From Pithys albifrons albifrons (lineage: Eukaryota; Chordata; Aves; Passeriformes; Thamnophilidae): a stretch of 64,000 nt of DNA. The stretch's first letter is position 1. Each line of letters begins with the position of its first letter. The notes under the pieces are model-generated. The model saw nothing but the letters and a program-made list of their open reading frames with translations, was not told the origin of the DNA and made no database searches. Location of the stretch: positions 13,475,001-13,539,000 of the forward strand of contig NC_092471.1 of assembly GCF_047495875.1 (NCBI RefSeq). The letters run 5' to 3'. Of the stretch, positions 24,001 through 36,460 are shown in pieces. The translations under genes were made by a program, and so were the position numbers.

Positions 24001-27000
24001 CAATGGTGATGGAAGTTCAATGACGTGGCAGAGGATGGAGACTGCAGTCAATAATAGCAGCAGACACTGGCCAGTGCAAGTAGTTCATCAGCACTGTTCA
24101 AGGACAAGATGGAGCAATAAGGAAGGAACACACAGAGATGTGTCTTAGTGCTGCACCTACGTTACAGAAGAATAACTCAGGTAAATAGGAGTTCTTTCTT
24201 TCCCCGTATTTCCAAGAGTTTTGCACCGTTAAAATATGATAGTATATCAGATATATGGAATATAATCTAGGGTACATAGGATATAGTTTTGGGACTTCAT
24301 ACTCAGGTGTACCTGGGTACATATAGAGTTATACCACTGCATACCTCCCCTTAATTTTGAGACAAGGGGATGCTGTGAGGTGAACAAGCTCCATGTGATG
24401 CACAAGAGACTCGTGCCAGATCTTATTATTGAGGGCAGACAGCTATTTCCTGTTAGGTTCTCTGTAGAAAAGTATCACTGGAGCAGCATTTTCAGCTGTG
24501 GCATCTCCCTTGCCAGCACTCTTGGATGCTGGATCTCACTCCCAGACACAGCAGCCTTTTTGACTCAGAATCCACATGGCGGATCATCATGAGCCAGTCA
24601 ACAGGACACACACCTCTCTCCTTTATCTCCTTAAATTTTGGGTTCCTGTGGTTGAAGCCACCTATCTACCTATTCCTATGTGATCCTGGACTATCTAGCA
24701 TGGCTGGGGTTGGCAGGTGGTTCTAACCATGCTTATAGACTTCTGCCCCTCAAAGGAAATCAAGTGGCTCTTTCCTGGTAAAGTATTGCCAAAAGCCAAA
24801 AATATGTTCTAAAAGCAAGCCTCTTTGTTCCAAAAATGAAATAAAAATAGTGTATCATTATTTTCTCCTACTCTGAGCAGGAGTGACTAGATGACCTTCA
24901 GAGGACCTGTCCAGCATGAATTTTTCTCAGAAAATGTGTGTATTTGTTGAAAAGCAATATAAGCAAAAAACACAATGGCAATCCTTTTTCCCAGCTTTTA
25001 GGCATCATGTCTTTCTCAGTGACTTCAGGTCATAATGAAATTAAGAAGTTGCTGTATTTTAGAATAATATCTTCCACAGCCAATTTTATCATGAGCCAAT
25101 GAAATAAATGTTTCCAAAGTGAACAGCTGGCATCTCGTTTCATAAAAGATTCCCTTTTAGAACAGTATTTCCAAACAATATTACAGTGGCTCCATTCACA
25201 TGGCTATAGTTAAGACTGTGTCAATACTTCTCTTATAAACCTTGTTTTTCAAGGGTTTATAATTTTACAGCTGAGCCATAATTAGCTGGGATTTGAGTTA
25301 AGGCACAAGAGTTCAGTCTGTCTGAGAGAACATTTTTGCTAATATTAATAAAATCAGTTTTAAATCATAGAAGAGTAAAACATAGTAATTCATATGCATA
25401 AAAAGGATTCTTGAACATTAAAGAGCTTTGATTTAAAAAAAAAGAATTTTGACAAGTGATCAGAATATAATATGATCTCCATATTTTTTGTCATTTAAAA
25501 AGAGAAAAAATTCACTTTAAAACTCAGTTTGACAAACATTCAAAATCAAAGTGGATGGTCTCTTCTTAATTTATGTTGTTATGAAGAATAGGCACATGGT
25601 CTCATGGAAAGGCACAGAATCAACGAAAGCTCATGTTCTGTTGCTTTACTCAGTTCTTTAGTCTTTGGTCTTGCTGGCATGCAAGCATAGTTTTAAATAC
25701 TTAATATCATTTTGTTTGACTATTTTATGACAATGCCAGTTGTCATCCTGCCTGTGGTTTTATGGTCACTTCAGTCTTAGCCCATCTTTCTGCTCTCCCT
25801 GTTTCCAAAGCCAACAGATTCAGAGAATCATATATTGCTGTTGAAAGCTTTATTGTCACCAGCAAAATAAGGGTTCAAGAGAACATATGATCTGGTTGTC
25901 CACAGGGCCACTGGTTCAGTTTCTAACTGTTTTCACTCCTCTTGCCACCCCTCTGAGACTTCTTATCACAAGAGCCCAAATGTCTTGAGCTCAAAAGGAG
26001 ATCTAGCTCACATTTTTAATAATTCCTTCTTCCTTCCCTCTCTTCTCCCTGCCACTCAACTGAGTTAGTGAGCTCCCAAAGACATTATGGTCTCAAAAGA
26101 CCAAGAAAGAAATACAGATTAAAAACAGTGAGACAATACTTCTAGCCACATACAGGATGGCTATAACCAAGGACTTCATTCACCTACATTCAGATTTGAC
26201 CCTCTGCATTAATAAAACCACGTGACACTCCTTCCCCTTTCTTCCCTGTGTAGGCACTGTCAGTGTTTTCCTCCTTCTTCCCTAACCAGAGTTAGTTTTT
26301 TATATACCCTGACTTTGGTAACATAATCTTTGTTAAGGTAGGAGACTTTTTCTAAATAAAAGGATAATCAAGGTGATTTGGAAATGTGCCTATTTTAGCC
26401 TAGTATTTATCTCCAATGGTGCTGAACAGGGCAAAAGGGATAGACTTTCACCTTGGTGTTACAACACTGAGGAAACAAACACGAATATTTAATGTTAGAG
26501 TGTAAACAGCAACCACAGAGCTCTCCTTGTTATCCTTGCTGACTGATCTGTATGATAATTACAGGCTAGGATGACTGTATCCCTCTCAAGCCAGAGTTAA
26601 CCATATTATACAGTCAGAAGCCTTCCTGAATTCTGTGGCCATCACCCTCCACAAAAACATGAAGTTAGAATTGTTTCTTCAAATTCAATTGGGATCAATA
26701 CCTCTCAGGAGACAGATGGGGTTTTCTTTTCCACACTGAAAAAAGAATCAGTGTCTGGAGTTCTGGCTCAAAGTATTCATTCAACTGCAGAACAACACCA
26801 GCAAAAATCAGCAGAGACTGGACACTTGCTTTTTATCTTGATTAGCTCTGAATCTTAGAATTTGGTGTTTTATATAAAGAGAGCTTGCTGTTGCTCTTGC
26901 ATGTGGCTTTTAAAATGACACAGTTTGGCTCAGGCAAGAAGGGCATGTTTATTCTTTTTTGGAGCTTTTTCATTTTAACTTGTAGCTGAATCCTCTAGGT

Positions 27001-30000
27001 CAATTGTATCTGCAGGGGTGGGAGAGCAATTTAATTGCTTTTACTTCCTACCTTCATCTCAGGGTGACCAGTCCATTAATAATGCACAGGAAGCAACTAG
27101 GAAATGCATGGTAGATTAGGGATTAATTGATATTTGGAAAGATTTCAATCCACATTTGAAGGAAAAGGTTACGCACTGTAGTCCAGCTCTAGTTACTATG
27201 TGCATTTGATTATTGTTTCTTACAGCGCTGCTTCTTCTGGCTTTAGATCTGTTTTCCCCTTTCCTTGGTCAACAAGGCTTTTACAAAATTTTCCTTGTTT
27301 GTTTCTTGCTGGAGTTATTTGCTACATTTCTGATACACACCACCCAGTATCAAATAAATACATACAGCTGTCTGTATTTCCAGTAACTATGTTTCCTTCT
27401 GCACTGACACAACCCACAGTTCCTTTATGAACAATTTGACTTTCCAAAACGTCATTGATTTCTCTGCTTGGAAGTTACAAGATTAATAGTTTTAGAAGCA
27501 AAAGTCCTTCAATCCTTTCACTGGAAAGGTGCTGCAAGCTTGCTTCAATGACTGCTGGTGTGCTTCAGCACATCAGTTTTAGTTAGAAACAGAGTGAGGC
27601 ACTCCTCAAATCAACAAGGCACTAAAATACAGGAAACAGATGGGTAACTCCAGTGATGTCAGGGCAGGAAGGTATGATTTAGTTGGTTTGAAAATGACAA
27701 GCCTGACACCTCGACTTGTTTTGCCATAGAAATGATAATGACTTCAGTAACTTCTTTAGCCATTTTTAAGGCTGCAGAATAGCTAATACTGACACCCATA
27801 AAACCAGTAACTAGTGGTAGCAGAACTCAGCTCTTGCTGTCAGGAGCAAGGGATGAGAGTAAATAACAGACGACCCAATATAAAAGATACATTGGATTCT
27901 TTTAAGACCTTGAGAAATTCACCATCTTCTCCCAATGCCCATTACATTAAAAAACATACTAAGTTAGGAATGTAGCATAAATATCCAGTTACAAGCACTT
28001 TGATAATGTTAGGTGAATTGAACCAAGACCTTTTAGGACCCCTGGTGTTACAGCAGCTTTTATGATGGTATTTGAATTTGAGAGTAATGGATTCTTCTAA
28101 GCAGCTAAAGCCAGACAATTTGGAAGAGTTTCAAGGCTGCATAACGTACACCACAGAGAGACACTGATGACTGTAAAATCTGAGTAGCCATCTCAATTTA
28201 GGATTAAAATGTCAAAAGAGAGGTAGATCTGCCTTTCATAGCTCATACCATGAAGTATTTGGAATGCTAATTGTGGAAACACTGGAAGTTCTTTTCTAAT
28301 CAACTGCCACATTGGAAGCAGAGCTAGACAAGTTACAAAAGCTCGTTAAGATCCAACACGTCAGTAAAGAAACAGCGATTATGACTCTCCTTTGCAGTAA
28401 TCAGTTGGGATTGGAGAAGTTCATCTTTTCACCACCAGGTAGTAAAGGTCACATCATAAGTGACTTTCATAGTCCTACCAGTGAGTGTTTTGCACCCCCA
28501 ATGCAGTTCTGTTTTAATTCCCTCTGACAGACCAAGAGAAAGGAAAAGACATTGAAATGTACAAAGTAGCTCAAGAAGATGCCCTGCAGGAATCTTTGCT
28601 CACCTCACCACATCATGGTGGTAACAGCTGCTGAAAATGCCACATTTGTTCTACTGCAGGATATCTCAATCCAGGCCTAATTTTATTCAAATATCCACTG
28701 TCTAATGAGAAAGAACAATAAGCAGCATATCCTATATTACAGTATTAAATTAAAAATATGCTCTTTACAACTGTTGTTAAAAGCTGTTTTCAAATCCCTT
28801 TAGTATTTTTCATCCACAGAGGTATTTGGAGGATTTTGCTACTTCTGGTCTTATTAACATATTTGGTGAAGCTTATCTGAGTTTCATCTCTTAATCTAGG
28901 AGACTTTGCAAGCACTATTTGCTGATTTATCTACTTTGATTGATTAAATAAATGAAGAAAGACTTGTAAACTGTAGTGGTGTCACAATGGGGTAGTTATG
29001 CTTTATTCTAATTAAAATCAGGATCTAAAAAATATTCTATTCAGTGGCTATCTACCTGGGTGTGCTTGGCCTAGTTTTTTCAAGTACCTAGAGATTCTGC
29101 TGAAGTCTTCATTTGCTCAATCTGCCAAATCCACAGAGCTGCATTTTGTGTACAGCTCAGGCTGCAGGCACATTTTCAGCCAAAAGAATCTGAGTTTTCT
29201 GATCACAAGCATTTGTTAAGGCCTGTATTGCTTTTATAAAAATCTGCTCTACTTTCCACAATTTCCAGGCTCTGCAGCTTGTTGTGGATGCAGGTTTCTA
29301 CTGCAACATTTGAGGAAAGAAGACTCCATGAAACTTCTGTTTCTATTTTACTTTCCATCCAATGACTGCAGGGCCCCAGAGATAGTCATGGACAAATCTC
29401 TGGCCCTAGTGAGTTTTCTGTCAAAAAGCAATGACCAAGAATCAGAAAAAAATAGTGAAACTTGTGAAATCATCACAGCACAAAGCAATATAAGTTCTTT
29501 CAAACAGAGGAATCAAAACCTAAAGAGAATTTCCTTACCTTTGGTGAAACTCTCAGCTATGTGGTTTATGTCTGTGCCTCTGTTCTTAGTCGTGCCCAGG
29601 TTCTGCTGTAGGAAGGGATTGTAATTAACAATCAAATAAATATGAGTTTCCATCACAGCTTATTTTTCATTTAGTTGGCAACGATCTCATCCCTCTCAAA
29701 ACCAGTTACGTATTGCCTTGGAGACCACAGGTTACCTGGATGTTGCTAGGATGCACCATTTGCCTGGTTCTCTCTCCTTTTCCTCAGCCACATTGCCTGC
29801 TCTCGGTGCTATTAATCCATCTGGATATTGCCCTTATGTACCCTTGTGCTGGGAAGTTCCTAAGTAGTCATGTGGCTTAGATTCCTCCTCACTGCACTGT
29901 GCTTATCTTGAAACACTGAACAGACAGTATTTAGATGTGCATTTATTTTTCCTAGATGGGCTGTGTTGGCCTTTTGTGGGAAATGTTGCAAACAGACCAC

Positions 30001-30540
30001 AAATGAAGCTGATGTGAAACAGAGAAGCAGACAGATGGGGTTATATAGGGATAAAACTGAGAGGGGATGTGGAAGACAGAACTTACCTACTACCTAAACT
30101 TGTATACAATCAATGCCACTTATGTGATTGACCTGTATTACTGTTGGCAGCAAAAGCTGTGGTTGGGAAGCCCTTGTTGGTACTGACAGCGAAGGGAAAT
30201 GGAGTGAAGAAAGCTGAATGAAGTGAGTTGAAAAAATAAGCAGCCCAACTACCATTTCCTTCCTAATCATCATGTTTTAATACAACAGAATAAAGTGGCA
30301 TATAAAAGGGTAATGTGCATTTTCTTCAAGGACTTGTTGAAACACATAATACAGCATCTTTGTAATTTACTGGAAATATGTACACAACATAAAGGATCAA
30401 GAGCACAGAGTACTATCACTATATTTAGAAAAAATGCTGCTTTTCTTTCATAGGCTTGATATAAACTTTGATTACATAGCATTTCTTTAATTTGCTGCTA
30501 TTCAAGAAAACCCTTAGAGCACTGCAGCAAGCAATGCCTC
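24001..30540. other. Long unique AT-rich non-coding stretch
   Basis: 6.5 kb with no gene and no transposon I can assign. All frames are below about 105 codons and unrecognised. Pyrimidine-rich patches occur near 26,000-26,060 and 26,230-26,280. Confidence 0.5.
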
Positions 30541-30548
30541 TCTTTTAC

Positions 30549-30570
30549 ATTTGCATTTTTTAATTTGCAT
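30549..30570. promoter_or_regulatory. Two perfect POU octamer motifs in tandem
   Basis: ATTTGCAT occurs at 30,549-30,556 and again at 30,563-30,570, exactly 14 bp apart, each followed by TTTTTTAATTT or similar. The pair lies in a local 14-bp duplication. ATTTGCAT is the classical POU/Oct recognition site. Being on one duplicated unit, the two copies may be a slippage product rather than selected sites. Confidence 0.35.
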
Positions 30571-31069
30571 TTTTTAATTTCCCAGACTACAGCTCCACAC
30601 CTACACAGGCTTCCCCTGTGGGAGAGAAGAGAATATTTTTCAGTATGAATGATACTGTTTCTCTTCTCAAATAGCTGTAGTTATTAATTTCAGAGATTTA
30701 CAGAAAAAATCACTTTGCTACTGTTTCACTTAAGTGTGTAGGGTTTTTTCTATCTAACATCAGATGCCAATCTATTGCTCCACTGGTACCCATTTTAAAT
30801 AGGGTAGCCAAGCAAAAAGTTCAGACTTCAAATGACTAGCTACTGCTCTCAGCAGCCTGCTCCTGCATTCCTTACATACCCCAAAATGACACTGAGTGCA
30901 AGAGAGTTTGGTGCTTTTAAAGGAAGAGCCATTATGTCCTTAATATGTTAAGCCCCCCGTGGCACACTAATAGCAAGAATCTAGACCAGGTTACTCAGCA
31001 CAGGAGACTATTTACTAACCAGGGATCAGTTTAGTAGATACCTTTAAAACATGCACTAAAACCCATATT
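30571..31069. other. Unique non-coding sequence
   Basis: No gene, repeat family or strong motif seen. Confidence 0.45.
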
Positions 31070-31195
31070 CTAGGAGATAGGGTATGTGCCTGTGACCTGG
31101 GAGATCTGCATTTTAAACCCACTCTGACTCCCTTGGCTGGGGACCTCAACCCAGATCTCTTTCATCTCTTAAGAGGGTCTGGCTCTTCTCAATTC
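31070..31195. repeat. Probable old amniote interspersed repeat
   Basis: GTGACCTGGGAGATCTGCATT, CCCACTCTGACTCCC, GGGGACCTCAACCCAGATCTC and CATCTCTTAAGAGGGT follow, in order, an old reptile/bird repeat that I remember as reading GACCTGGGAGATGTGGGTTC, then a mirrored AACCCAGGTCTCCCACATC. The two halves are roughly mirrored, as in a hairpin-forming element. I do not recall its database name, and a Dfam search should identify it. Confidence 0.45.
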
Positions 31196-32394
31196 AGAAA
31201 GGTTATGACAGGAAGATCCTGTAGAACAACAGTTACGTCATTCACATGGCAGGTGACAAAGTTAGGACATCTCATCAAGAAATTCTTTCAACCACTGGTA
31301 TTTCAATGCGTAAAACTGGAGTGGTGCCACTGGAAGAGGCTGAGAGAGCCGACAGTGCTCAAAGAGCCTGATAGGCAGAGCCCCTTCTGAGACATGAAAG
31401 GCCTAAATTTAGTTCTATATGCCAGATTTGGCACAGAGACATTTAGCTTCCACTTTCCTAGAAGATACCAAATTAACAGAGGAAAAAAAGAAACGGTCTC
31501 TCCGTCACTTTCTTTTTGTAGGAAAGGGTCAGCTTCTTTTGAGTACTAATCATTAAGAGAAATTTCAGAATAGCAGGGGACACCTATGCACTCAGAGGCC
31601 AAAGTGAAAGGCTGTCCTTCTCTGGGGCCTTTTCTCCTGCCTCATTCACCAGCTTCCCTTCAATATGCTGCCTTCTGGGACTGTCATTTTTAAGTTCCCT
31701 GCCTGGTCCTGCTTTGCAGGAAGAGTCTGTGCCTAAGCTGGGTTTCTGCAGCTCACACAGAGTTTTTCCTCTGAAAAGCCCAGGATGCTTTATGTCATAT
31801 GAGGCATGACATAAAATGAAAGGCAACAAGCAAAATTAGACCTGGAAAAGAGATGGCAACAGCAGGGCAATGGCTTTGTTCAGGAATTTAGCCAAGTACT
31901 AATGCCTGCCTATTGGAGAATAACTGTCTGCAGAACAACTCCATCCAGAGGCTGAGGCAACAAAAGAAATTATTTATTTGACTTTCTCTATCCAGGACCT
32001 TGCAAAAGAAAATTTATGAACACAGTGTGTCTTCCCAAGACTGAACGTTTGCTCACATAATAAGGTGGGGAAAAAAAAGAACTTAGAAGACTTTATATAA
32101 CAGTACCATCTCATGACATCTGCCATAATAATATTTTATTTGTCAGTTCTTTCTTATCCTACGTCTCTTGAAGCCTGACTAGGTTATTGCATCAAAGGGA
32201 AGGAGTAATAGTATCATATCAGATAAAAGAAAAAGAGAGAGTGAGCTGTACACAATCTGCCCATCATGTCACCTCACAGTTACATTAACCAAACAGGCAC
32301 CACATCTATGGAGAGTACACATATAACATGGCAATCCATGTCAGCTACAGCTTCTTCTCAGGCATGGGAAAAAAAAATGCTCCATTCTTAGGTG
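31196..32394. other. Unique non-coding sequence
   Basis: The first 200 bases may be a continuation of the old repeat just upstream. The remainder shows no gene or assignable element. Confidence 0.45.
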
Positions 32395-32600
32395 GTACCT
32401 ATAATTCAAAACACTTTACACAGATTAATTAATGTAACATACTTTATGCACATCAATACACTGAGTCAGAAAAAGATTAAGTAAATGACAAACCACAACA
32501 TTTAATAGATGCAGGAAGTAGCAGAGCCACAAACAACACCGAACTCCTGGATTTCAGAATTCAAAAAAACCCTGCTATTCTAATGCAACTATTTCCATTC
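32395..32600 (-). mobile_element. MIR-type CORE-SINE relic, reverse orientation
   Basis: Read on the plus strand the order is AAAACACTTTACACAGATTAATTAAT-like, then ACTGAGTCAGAAAAAGATTAAGTAAATGAC, then AAGTAGCAGAGCC, then GAACTCCTGGATTTCAG and CCTGCTATTCTAATGCA. This is the reverse complement of a MIR/CORE-SINE: the ACTGAGGCACAGAGAGGTTAAGT and GTGGCAGAGCCGGGA regions, and the box-B-side GACTCC...GCTCTAACCAC region. It keeps more of the tRNA-related head than the copy at 22.7 kb. Divergence is heavy and there is no coding capacity. Confidence 0.7.
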
Positions 32601-35348
32601 CATTTCTTAAAGTATGTGTTTCAGACACCAAATTCTGCTGTGCAAGCATTGAGCACATCATCAGCTCTTTGCAAGTGCTGAACTGAATAAATAATATTAA
32701 CTATAATCCCACCTCCATGTCCTAAACCACTAAATTCATTGAAATTTGAAACCTTCATATTTAACTGACTTTGGTAAAGATAACTCTGAAAGCTGCACTA
32801 TCCTGGTACTACTAATTAATATCTAATAATAATGATAATCATGACCAATAATGCTGTTCTAATAAGGATTTAATCCTACAGATCATTTTATGAAAGCACT
32901 TTGATAATAATGATTATTTATTCTTACTGTGCATTTTTCATGCAAGAAACTTTAAATACCAGGATGATTAATAAAGCTAAAGAAATAAAGAGATACATAA
33001 AATAACAAGCCTATGAGACTGCTAATATGCCGGTCTTATTTAATAAACCTTACCAAATATAAAACTGTAAGGGAGATTCTCTTGGGAGACGAGAAAAATA
33101 AAAAACAAACAAAAAACCCTCGAGGCTATGTCAGCAGGATTGAACTGACCCGTGTATCAGTGTCATTTCCATTGTCAGTCTTGCAAACAAAATAAAATAA
33201 TAGATAGCATTTAGTGAACTGTGGGTGAAGCATCTGCTGATGTAGAGAGGTGCATTGGCATTAACCCAAAGGAGCTGTGCATTTGGCCCAGTGTCTTCAA
33301 AGGGCTGCAGAAACACAAGAAAATGCCCAATATGCCTTGGTCATGGTGACTTCAAGGCACAGCAGAGGAAGGATGTGTACCATAAATGTCCACATCCTCT
33401 TGTGATAGTTGATACATATACATGTGAGCTACTTAGCTGTATTGGCCATACTGAGATCTGTTGGGGTTTTTTTGGCTGCAGTGCCTAAGATTTAAGTTCA
33501 ATAGAGGGGCCTCTTCCATACCTCCTCTCATGCTCCCACTCTTGCAGCTAAACCAAAGGTTTTGGTATGTCCCAAGCTGGATTTTAATAGATATTCATAG
33601 CAGGGACATAAAAAGAATTCACCCGATCCAAAAAAAAAATCCCCCATAAGGGATCCATTTAGCCTACAAAGTATTGCATAGGCAGCATTTTGCCAAAATA
33701 GCTTAGAAAGGAACCTACTTGGGCTCGAACAATTTGCAGAAGCAAAAGAAATCTTCTGCAGGAAGGCTTATATAACTAGGGAAGCCTGGTTAGCAATACA
33801 GGCAGTTTTTATATACAGGACTTGATCCTTCTCAAGAAGCTTTTACTGGTTTGGCTTTCCTGGCAAAGTCTTGGTAGTAGAGATCAACTTTAAGAAATAT
33901 ATTCAGGAGTAAAGATGTCAGGTTGAGTAACTTTCTATTTAAAAAAGTTCCCTGACTTTGTTCCTGTCTGGCACAGATCACTCCAGTAGCAATGTGAAAC
34001 CAGAAAGAAACGGGTTATGTGAGGTACAAGAGAGAAGTCCCCAGGAGGAGGTTTACTGAGACATGAGATACAAATGGAAATCATCCACAGTGACCTGCTC
34101 TGTGGGCTCCACCACAATGTCCACATGCTGGAGTCAGGGAAGTGGAGATGGCAGTATCCAAACTCAGGTGTGAGATAGGGAGAGAGTGAGCCTTTGGAAG
34201 AAAAGCTGAAGGAACTTATTGCAGGGGAATTCTGCAGTTCTTCCTCTGTGTAATTTTATTTGCTCAGGCAGTTTAGGAAATGATTGCACAGAGAAAGATA
34301 TAAAAGAACAAAAAAAAATGTCAGGTAAACAGAAGCCCTCTGATAAAAGCCCAGCCCATGGTCAGAGAAACTACATGATGGTAAGAAATAGCTGGCGTGT
34401 TTTGAATACACACTATACAAACACTGTCTGAGGTTCATGGAAGCACTGAATGGAACCAACTATCTCTTTGTTAAGGGGATGAACAATATTTCATTCCAAA
34501 TAACTATCAAGAGTAGCCTCCAGCCACAGAAAGCGCATCTGAATAGGAAGAGATCTTAGCAGATCCAATACAGGCTTTCTACACTACCAGTCGATCCTTC
34601 TCCAAAATAATTTGTGAACAAAGAGAACAAAGCAAAGGGCTGGATGTTTCTCTGGGGACAGTCATATTTTATAACTGAAGAGTAAATTCTGTTGAATGAG
34701 AATACAGAGTCATAAAACATAATCAGGCTATTAGCTAGGTAAGAATTGGGGGAAGATACAGTGCTCCACATTGAATTCCTACTGTTACATATGATAAGTA
34801 GAGACAACAGAAATCAGGGGGAAAATTTGGCATGCAGTGATTTCCTTCCCTGGGCCTCCTGCAATGTGCAGAACTCTGCAGAATTTCTTGGGCTGCTTGG
34901 TCAGCTTTCTCTTTTGCTGAAATATACTTGGATTTCAATGCTAACTACCACTGCTACAAAAGAAGGGTAGTTATAAAAGGTTGATTTGCAAAAATATTTA
35001 TAAATTCTGCAGCTTTCTATTTTTAGGTGTTCAATGTAAGGCTTCTGGTGGCTGCAGACATCTGTCTTGTCAGAGATTTCTCTATGGTGCTAACAGAAGT
35101 GAAGCTGAACTGAAGACTTAGATTCATCATGAAATGGGAACTGGAACTTTGATTCTACAGCAAAATAGAACCCAGAGGAGAATAATAAACACACACACAC
35201 ACATATTTTCTGTGCGTATAGATGTTTCTATTATTCCCAGAAATGTTCAGCAAGGAAAATAAATAGGAATTTTGTTAGGGATTTCTGGTGGGATGAAGAT
35301 GGAGCCTGGCTGTAGTCAGTAACAGCTCTCAGGACAGCAGTAAGCTTA
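32601..35348. other. Unique AT-rich non-coding sequence
   Basis: Contains an AT-rich, TAATAATAATGATAATC-type stretch at about 32,815-32,920 and a (CA)7 run at 35,189-35,203. No gene is supported. Confidence 0.5.
35189..35203. repeat. (CA)n microsatellite
   Basis: Seven CA/AC units in a row lie just left of the CR1 3' end, separated from it by about 150 bp. Short, probably moderately polymorphic. Confidence 0.7.
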
Positions 35349-35349
35349 G

Positions 35350-36460
35350 AACCACAGAATCTTCTCAGGTGGACCTGTAAGATCATCAAGTCCAACAGTT
35401 AACCCAGTACTGCCAAGGCCACCACTAAACTATATTCCTAAGCACCACATCTACACATCTTTTAAATACCTCCAGGGATGGTGACTCAACCACTTCCCTG
35501 GGCAGCCTGTTCCAATGCTTGACAACCCTTTCAGTGAAAGCATTTTTCTTGTTACTTGGGAAAAGAGAGGGACTCTCCCACGGCTGCAATCTCCTTTCAG
35601 GGAGTTGTAGAGAGTGATGAGGTCTCCCCTGAGCCTCCTTTTGTCCAGGTTAAACACCCCCAGCTCCCTCAGCTACTCCTCATCACACCTGTGCTCCAGG
35701 CCCTTCCCCAGCTCCGTTGCTCTTCTCTGGACATGCTCCAGCACCTCAATGACCTTCTTGTCATGAGGGCTCCAAAACTGATCACAGAATTCAAAGTGTG
35801 ACCTCACCAGTGCCAAGTACATGGGAACAGTCACTGCCCTTGTCCTTCCTACCCTCCCACCCAACTTGGTGCCACCCATAAACTGACCAAGGATGCCCTC
35901 AGTCTTCTTGTCCAGATCATTGATAAAGATGTGATAGAGAACTGGCTCCAGTACCAAGCCCTGGGGAACAGCAGTGGTGACCAGCCCCAGCTGGATGTAA
36001 TTCCATGCCCCACAGCTCTCTGGGCCCAACCATCCAACAAGTTTTTTACCCAGGAAACAGTACACCAATCCAAGCCATGAGCAGCCAGTTTCTCCTGAAG
36101 AATGTAGAGGAAAATGACGTCAAAGGCTTTCGGCCTTCTAATTTTCTCCCTGCACAACCACATGACATCCTTATAGTCCTCTGGAGTTGCCTGCCCCTTA
36201 TGCCAAAGGTCATAAACTCTCCTTTTTTTTTTCCTGAGTTACAGCCAAATCTCTCTGTTCAGCTGGGCTGGTTGTCTTTCTCACTGACTCATCTTTTGAT
36301 ACATGGGGACAGCCTGCTCCTGTGCTTTGAAGACTTCTTTCTTCAAGTATGTCCAGCTTTCCTAGACTCCTTTTACCTTCAGGACTGCCCCTGATGGGAC
36401 TCTGTCAACCAGTCTCCTAAACAGGACAAAGTCTGCCCTCAGAAAATCCAAGAGTGTCTG
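35350..36460 (-). mobile_element. CR1 LINE, 5'-truncated and internally deleted
   Basis: This copy's sense strand is minus, so its 3' terminus is at the left: CCACAGAATC at 35,352-35,361 fits the avian CR1 terminal octamer (CAYAGAAT in reverse). On the minus strand the RT core reads as KAFDVI...LLEKLAAHGL-like, then a PQG...VLYHIFINDLD motif, then FMGGTKLGG at about 35,860-36,140; the catalytic YADD/FADD aspartates are replaced by G-G, so the enzyme is dead. Compared with the avian CR1 I remember, at least three internal deletions are present: near 35,549 (about 60 bp, inferred), near 35,842-35,848 (several hundred bp), and at 36,125-36,131, where GGCTTT at the junction is shared by both parental ends. 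The last joins RT directly to the upstream ORF2 linker region. The 5' end fades after about 36,455. No target-site duplication is expected or seen. Confidence 0.92.
35673..36163 (-). pseudogene. Remnant of CR1 ORF2 reverse transcriptase
   Basis: Two overlapping minus-strand frames (35,673-36,068 and 35,849-36,163) carry the RT homology, showing at least one frameshift between them. The first holds the VPQG-to-INDLD region and FMGGTKLGG, continuing into the C-terminal LVRSHFEFCDQFW and HVQRRATELGKGL segments typical of CR1. The second starts with a PKAFD motif followed by LQEKLAAHGLDWC and WVKNLLDGWAQR. Both catalytic aspartates of the (Y/F)xDD box are lost. It is a fossil, not a gene. Confidence 0.88.

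Noticed and set aside
35189..35203. (CA)7 as the terminal repeat of the neighbouring CR1
   Set aside because: CR1 elements end in an ATTCTRTG-type octamer, not CA repeats, and about 150 bp separates the two.
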